19,780 bases of DNA from Halieaceae bacterium (GTDB lineage: Bacteria > Pseudomonadota > Gammaproteobacteria > Pseudomonadales > Halieaceae): contig WTJR01000134.1 of the NCBI GenBank assembly GCA_011524755.1, positions 1-19,780 of the forward strand, read 5' to 3'. The translations under genes were made by a program, and so were the position numbers. Positions 15,783 to 19,780 of this stretch are shown here, piece by piece. Within the stretch, counting starts at the first letter, position 1; each line of letters starts with the position of its first letter. Below the pieces are notes generated by a model. The model saw nothing but the letters and a program-made list of their open reading frames with translations. It searched no databases and had not been told where the DNA came from.

Positions 15783-16490
15783 ATGTTGCAGGTCAGTGTT
15801 TACCGTTTTAATCCAGAAACTGATGCGGCTCCGCAGATGCAGGAGTACCAGGTTGAAACGGGCGGCAAGGATTTAATGGTTCTGGACGTGCTCGAGATGA
15901 TCAAAGCCGAGCATGATGCGAGCGTTACTTATCGGCGCAGTTGCCGAGAGGGCGTTTGTGGTTCGGATGGCTTGAATATCAACGGAAAGAACGGTCTTGC
16001 ATGTATTACGCCATTATCTGACGCCGTAAAGAACAACAAGCTTGTGATTCGCCCGTTACCCGGGTTGCCTGTTGTGAGGGACCTCGTGGTCGATATGAGC
16101 CTCTTCTACGCGCAATACGAGAAGATCGAGCCGTATCTGCAGAATAATTCGCCAGCGCCCGCAATCGAACGATTGCAGACACCCGAAGATAGAGCCAAGC
16201 TTGATGGTCTTTACGAGTGCATACTTTGCGCTTGTTGCTCTACAAGTTGCCCGTCTTTCTGGTGGAACCCGGATCGGTTTGTGGGTCCTGCCGGCTTACT
16301 ACAGGCCTATCGGTTCTTGGCGGATAGTCGCGACCAGGCGACGGACGAGCGTCTGGCGAAGCTAGATGATCCCTTCAGCGTTTTCCGATGCCACGGCATT
16401 CAAAACTGTGTGAATGTCTGTCCAAAGGGCCTCAATCCTACGCGTGCCATCGGTCACATTCGTACGATGCTTTTGAATAGAGCTGCTTAA
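15783..16490 (+). CDS. sdhB: Succinate dehydrogenase iron-sulfur subunit
   Basis: Carries electrons from SdhA flavin to ubiquinone through three iron-sulfur clusters. The product is 235 residues; E. coli SdhB is 238. The [2Fe-2S] site is C54, C59, D62 and C74, with Asp as fourth ligand as in E. coli (RRSCREGVCGSDG). The [4Fe-4S] and [3Fe-4S] sites are formed by C146, C149, C152 and C156 (CILCACCSTSC) together with C203, C209 and C213. W161 corresponds to the quinone-site Trp164 of E. coli. AGGAG at 15771-15775 is 7 bases before the ATG. It is the last gene of the sdh operon, with an intrinsic terminator 50 bases after its stop. Confidence 0.98.
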   Translation: MLQVSVYRFNPETDAAPQMQEYQVETGGKDLMVLDVLEMIKAEHDASVTYRRSCREGVCGSDGLNINGKNGLACITPLSDAVKNNKLVIRPLPGLPVVRDLVVDMSLFYAQYEKIEPYLQNNSPAPAIERLQTPEDRAKLDGLYECILCACCSTSCPSFWWNPDRFVGPAGLLQAYRFLADSRDQATDERLAKLDDPFSVFRCHGIQNCVNVCPKGLNPTRAIGHIRTMLLNRAA

Positions 16491-16540
16491 TTTGAGTTAA
16501 GTTATATATCCCATAACCTAGATTCATATTAGGTAAAATT

Positions 16541-16564
16541 AACGCCGCTTTTGCGGCGTTTTTT
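16541..16564 (+). terminator. Intrinsic terminator after sdhB
   Basis: A perfect 8-bp stem AACGCCGC / GCGGCGTT with a TTTT loop is followed at once by more T's. It should end most sdhCDAB transcripts before sucA. Confidence 0.9.
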
Positions 16565-16682
16565 GTTTCTACAAGCTCTGAAAACATGGGAAAAACACTG
16601 CGTTGGGAGTAAGATATTCCTCCAGATGCAGTGACACATACCAAACAATAAGTCGCTGCAGATGACTTCGGGGGAAGTGTGC

Positions 16683-19532
16683 ATGGCAAAGTCGATAGAC
16701 CTACCCAGCATGGAGCAGCAGCGAAGTACGTCTCACCTCTCAGGTGGAAACGCCGCCTACGTAGAGGACCTGTACGAGGCGTACTTAAAGGATCCAAATG
16801 AAGTGCCGCCGGAGTGGCGCGATTACTTCGATCGTTTACCACGCGTTGAGACCAATACGGCGAGTCTGAGAGATTTGCCGCACTCCGTATTGCGTGCTCA
16901 GTTTGCGCGCATTAGCAAAATGCGCGTGCGGACCGAAGCGACTCGTAGCCAGGACTCTCAGGCGACGGAATACGAGCGCAAGCAGGTTCGCGTCGTTCAA
17001 ATGATCTCTGCTTACCGGCAGCGCGGTCACCAGAAGGCAACCTTAGACCCTTTATCCCTCCATCCGCGTTCGCCAGTGCCGGATTTAGAGCTTGAATTTC
17101 ACGAGTTGTCAGAGGCTGACCTAGACACAGTCTTTCAGGTCGGCAGCCTCTACATCGGTAAAGCCGATGCCTCGCTGGCTGAAATCCGAGCTGCCTTGGA
17201 AAAGACTTACTGCAACACCATTGGTGCCGAGTTCATGCACATTGTGAACACGGATGAGCGCCATTGGATTATGAGTCGTATGGAGTCGGTGCGTGGCGCG
17301 CCCGCCCTCGATAGAGAAGGGCGAATCTCAATATTGCGACGTCTCATCAAGGCCGAGGGGCTGGAGAAGTCCCTCGCATCCAAATACCCGGGTACTAAAC
17401 GATTTGGTTTGGAAGGCGGCGAAAGTCTTATCCCAATGATGTCCGAGGCGATACAGCGCATTGGCGGCTATGGCGCCAAAGAAGTGGTTATCGGGATGGC
17501 TCACCGCGGGCGTCTTAACGTCTTGGTCAACATCTTGGGTAAAAACCCCAGCGAATTGTTCGACGAGTTCGAAGGTCGCGCGTCTTACTTTGGCTCAGGC
17601 GATGTGAAATATCATCAAGGGTTCTCGTCCAATATTATGACGCCAGGCGGTGAGGTACACCTCGCGCTCGCCTTTAACCCGTCGCACCTGGAAATCGTTT
17701 CACCTGTGGTGGAGGGCTCCGTGCGAGCGCGACAGGACCGTCGCGAGGACCCTCATGGCGACACCGTCGTGCCGATTGTGATTCACGGCGATGCGGCATT
17801 TGCAGGTCAAGGTGTTGTCATGGAGACCTTCCAAATGTCCCAGACCCGCGGGTATAAGACCGGCGGCACCTTGCACATTGTGATTAACAACCAGGTCGGT
17901 TTTACCACCAGCCGGCAGGAAGATGCGCGCTCCACGGAGTACTGTACTGACATCGCGAAGATGGTTCAGGCGCCTATATTCCACGTTAACGGTGATGACC
18001 CCGAAGCGGTTGTTTTTGTCACTCAGCTGGCTGTCGACTACCGCAATCAGTTTAAGAAAGATGTCGTCATTGACCTCGTCTGTTACCGACGTCGCGGGCA
18101 CAACGAAGCTGACGAGCCGTCCGTAACACAGCCGATGATGTATGCGACCATCAAGCAGCATGCCTCCACGCGTGATCTATACGCGCAGCGCTTGATTAGC
18201 GAGGACGTTCTGACGGCTGAAGAAGACGCGGCATTGATGGAGCGTTACCGTGAGTCGCTCGATCGTGGGGAGCCTCTGGTGACGCAACTCGTGATGGAGC
18301 CCAACACGAATTTGTTCGTCGACTGGAAGCCGTATTTGGGTCACAGCTGGGATATGGCCTGTGATACATCGATCGACACATCGCGTCTGCGCGAGCTGGC
18401 CGAAGTCATGGGCACGATACCGGATGGATTTGCCCTTCAGCGCCAGGTCAAAAAGTTGCTCGAAGATCGTGGGAAAATGGCGGCGGGCGCACTCGAAATT
18501 AACTGGGGCTTCGCTGAGAACATGGCCTACGCCACACTGCTGGCTGACGGGTACCCTGTCAGAATGACAGGGCAGGATGTCGGACGAGGCACTTTCTCCC
18601 ACAGGCACGCGGTCTTACATGCTCAGAACAAACATGAGGCGTACATTCCGCTGCAGCACCTCTCTGAGCAGCAAGCTGAGTTCAATATTTACGATTCGCT
18701 TCTGTCGGAAGAGGCGGTCTTGGCCTTTGAGTACGGATACGCCACGACGTCACCTACGGGCTTGGTCATTTGGGAGGCTCAGTTTGGCGACTTTGCTAAC
18801 GGTGCTCAGGTCGTTATTGATCAGTTCATTACGAGCGGTGAATACAAGTGGGCTCGTTTGTGTGGATTAACCATGTTGTTGCCTCACGGTTACGAGGGGC
18901 AGGGCCCGGAACACTCATCTGCACGTCTCGAAAGGTACCTTCAGTTGTCGGCACAAGAAAACATTCAGGTCTGTGTCCCAAGCACACCGGCACAGGTGTT
19001 CCACATGTTGCGTCGTCAAGCTGTAAGGCCGCTGCGCAAGCCACTGATTGTTATGTCGCCCAAGAGTTTGTTGCGACACAAAAGTGCGGTGTCCACGCTG
19101 GACGAGCTTGCTAACGGCCAATTCCAGCCTGTGATCGATGACCCCCACGTCACCGATAAGACAGCGGTAACGCGGGTTGTGTTGTGCTCAGGCAAGGTCT
19201 ATTACGACCTTGATGCAGCTCGGGATGATCGTGGTGCAGATCATGTTGCCCTTATTCGGGTTGAGCAGCTCTACCCGTTGCCCGAGGCACAATTGAAGGA
19301 AATTCTGGGCACCTATCCAAGAGAGGCGAGTGTCGTGTGGTGCCAGGAAGAACCCATGAATCAAGGGGCGTGGTACTCGATCCAGGATGCCATGCGACGG
19401 CTGGTCTCACTGGCGATGTTTGGTGCGGAGCTCCGCTATGTTGGACGAACTCCGTCGGCATCTGTTTCCGCAGGCTACACCGCCTTGCACGTGCAAGAAC
19501 AAGAAACATTTATTTCAGCGGCTCTGGGGTGA
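16683..19532 (+). CDS. sucA: 2-oxoglutarate dehydrogenase E1 component
   Basis: Thiamine-diphosphate-dependent subunit of the 2-oxoglutarate dehydrogenase complex. It decarboxylates 2-oxoglutarate and transfers the succinyl group to the lipoyl arm of SucB. The product is 949 residues; E. coli SucA is 933. The start at 16683 has GGGGGAAG close upstream and gives MAKSIDLPSMEQQ; ATG 16662 would swallow this ribosome site. The N-terminal E2-binding segment AAYVEDLYEAYLKDPNEVPPEWRDYFDRLP is typical. Active-site regions follow: GMAHRGRLNVL with H274, HGDAAFAGQGV, IVINNQVGFTTS, VNGDDPEAV and CYRRRGHNEADEPSVTQP. The C-terminal half has RGTFSHRHAVLHAQ and PHGYEGQGPEHSSARLERYLQL. It is separated from sdhB by a terminator, so it probably has its own promoter, and it is followed by sucB after 36 bases. 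Confidence 0.97.
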   Translation: MAKSIDLPSMEQQRSTSHLSGGNAAYVEDLYEAYLKDPNEVPPEWRDYFDRLPRVETNTASLRDLPHSVLRAQFARISKMRVRTEATRSQDSQATEYERKQVRVVQMISAYRQRGHQKATLDPLSLHPRSPVPDLELEFHELSEADLDTVFQVGSLYIGKADASLAEIRAALEKTYCNTIGAEFMHIVNTDERHWIMSRMESVRGAPALDREGRISILRRLIKAEGLEKSLASKYPGTKRFGLEGGESLIPMMSEAIQRIGGYGAKEVVIGMAHRGRLNVLVNILGKNPSELFDEFEGRASYFGSGDVKYHQGFSSNIMTPGGEVHLALAFNPSHLEIVSPVVEGSVRARQDRREDPHGDTVVPIVIHGDAAFAGQGVVMETFQMSQTRGYKTGGTLHIVINNQVGFTTSRQEDARSTEYCTDIAKMVQAPIFHVNGDDPEAVVFVTQLAVDYRNQFKKDVVIDLVCYRRRGHNEADEPSVTQPMMYATIKQHASTRDLYAQRLISEDVLTAEEDAALMERYRESLDRGEPLVTQLVMEPNTNLFVDWKPYLGHSWDMACDTSIDTSRLRELAEVMGTIPDGFALQRQVKKLLEDRGKMAAGALEINWGFAENMAYATLLADGYPVRMTGQDVGRGTFSHRHAVLHAQNKHEAYIPLQHLSEQQAEFNIYDSLLSEEAVLAFEYGYATTSPTGLVIWEAQFGDFANGAQVVIDQFITSGEYKWARLCGLTMLLPHGYEGQGPEHSSARLERYLQLSAQENIQVCVPSTPAQVFHMLRRQAVRPLRKPLIVMSPKSLLRHKSAVSTLDELANGQFQPVIDDPHVTDKTAVTRVVLCSGKVYYDLDAARDDRGADHVALIRVEQLYPLPEAQLKEILGTYPREASVVWCQEEPMNQGAWYSIQDAMRRLVSLAMFGAELRYVGRTPSASVSAGYTALHVQEQETFISAALG

Positions 19533-19568
19533 AGAGCTGAATAAGACGCAGTAAAACGGACGATTATC

Positions 19569-19780
19569 ATGAAAATAGAAATCAAAGCGCCGGCATTTCC
19601 TGAATCAGTGGCTGATGGAGAAGTATCTCTATGGCACAAGCAGGAAGGCGATTTTGTTCAGCGAGATGAGTTGTTGGTTGAAATCGAGACCGACAAAGTC
19701 GTAATGGAAGTGGTTGCCCCCGAGGCAGGTCGGCTGGATCGAATTTTAGTCGATGTTGGAAACACCATTGAAAGCGAGGC
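19569..19780 (+). CDS. sucB: Dihydrolipoyl succinyltransferase E2, 5' part
   Basis: First 70 codons of the E2 core of the 2-oxoglutarate dehydrogenase complex, cut by the window end. The visible part is the lipoyl domain, with the lipoylation site K43 in EIETDKVVMEV and the family start APAFPESVADGEV. The start is ATG 19569, 36 bases after sucA, with a modest CGGA ribosome site. It encodes the partner of SucA and is presumably in the same transcript. The catalytic domain lies outside the window. Confidence 0.95.
   Translation, partial: MKIEIKAPAFPESVADGEVSLWHKQEGDFVQRDELLVEIETDKVVMEVVAPEAGRLDRILVDVGNTIESE

Noticed and set aside
16587..16615. Possible sucA promoter with TAAGAT as -10
   Set aside because: The -10 is only fair and no recognisable -35 sits 16-18 bases upstream, so it is not listed as a feature.
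17700..18161. 153-codon open frame on the minus strand opposite sucA
   Set aside because: It is antisense to conserved thiamine-diphosphate-binding segments of sucA and has no recognisable product.
1..19780. Mobile elements, CRISPR arrays, tRNA or rRNA genes, toxin-antitoxin or defence genes
   Set aside because: I looked for them on both strands and saw none. The genes are tightly packed housekeeping genes without signs of insertion.

Overview
This window looks like a stretch of core chromosome from a gammaproteobacterium. I see no mobile element, phage gene, CRISPR array, rRNA or tRNA. An SMC-type (not MukB-type) condensin, the order smc-zipA-ligA, a hexameric-type citrate synthase and sdhCDAB followed by sucAB all fit a Pseudomonadales/Cellvibrionales-like lineage. 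A marine Halieaceae-type (OM60/NOR5) organism is my guess from general resemblance, not from any search.

Layout. (1) Bases 76-7140, plus strand: smc, zipA, ligA and a small lipoprotein with a lytic-transglycosylase-like look. They are packed with an 11-base gap and then two ATGA overlaps, so this is a chromosome-organisation / division / DNA-repair operon. (2) Bases 7141-9242: phoB-phoR, the phosphate-starvation two-component system. The 90-base gap in front is almost filled by five GTCA half-sites with 11-base periodicity (Pho boxes), so the operon is very likely autoregulated. (3) Bases 9243-9537 are non-coding, followed by a stand-alone hisC-type aminotransferase gene (9538-10602). (4) On the minus strand, gltA (citrate synthase) is followed by a FabH-like ketoacyl synthase, coupled by a TAATG stop/start. 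The synthase stop codon overlaps the hisC stop codon tail-to-tail in a shared CTAG. (5) Bases 13028-13218 form a divergent control region between gltA and sdhC. The two best sigma70-type promoters there share one -35 region back-to-back. (6) Bases 13219-16490: sdhCDAB (succinate dehydrogenase / complex II), closed by a strong intrinsic terminator. (7) From 16683 on: sucA (2-oxoglutarate dehydrogenase E1) and the first 70 codons of sucB (E2), cut by the window edge.

The right half is thus a TCA-cycle block. Citrate synthase makes citrate, SucAB makes succinyl-CoA, and SDH oxidises succinate to fumarate while reducing quinone. The ketoacyl synthase places a fatty-acid chain-initiation (or beta-oxidation shunt) enzyme in the same transcript as citrate synthase, and both draw on acyl-CoA pools.

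I found no convincing undescribed system. The observations most worth a second look are regulatory: the five-site Pho-box array with a half-turn phase jump, the shared -35 of gltA and sdhC, the gltA-ketoacyl synthase coupling, the sdhD-sdhA hairpin, and the uncharacterised lipoprotein after ligA.
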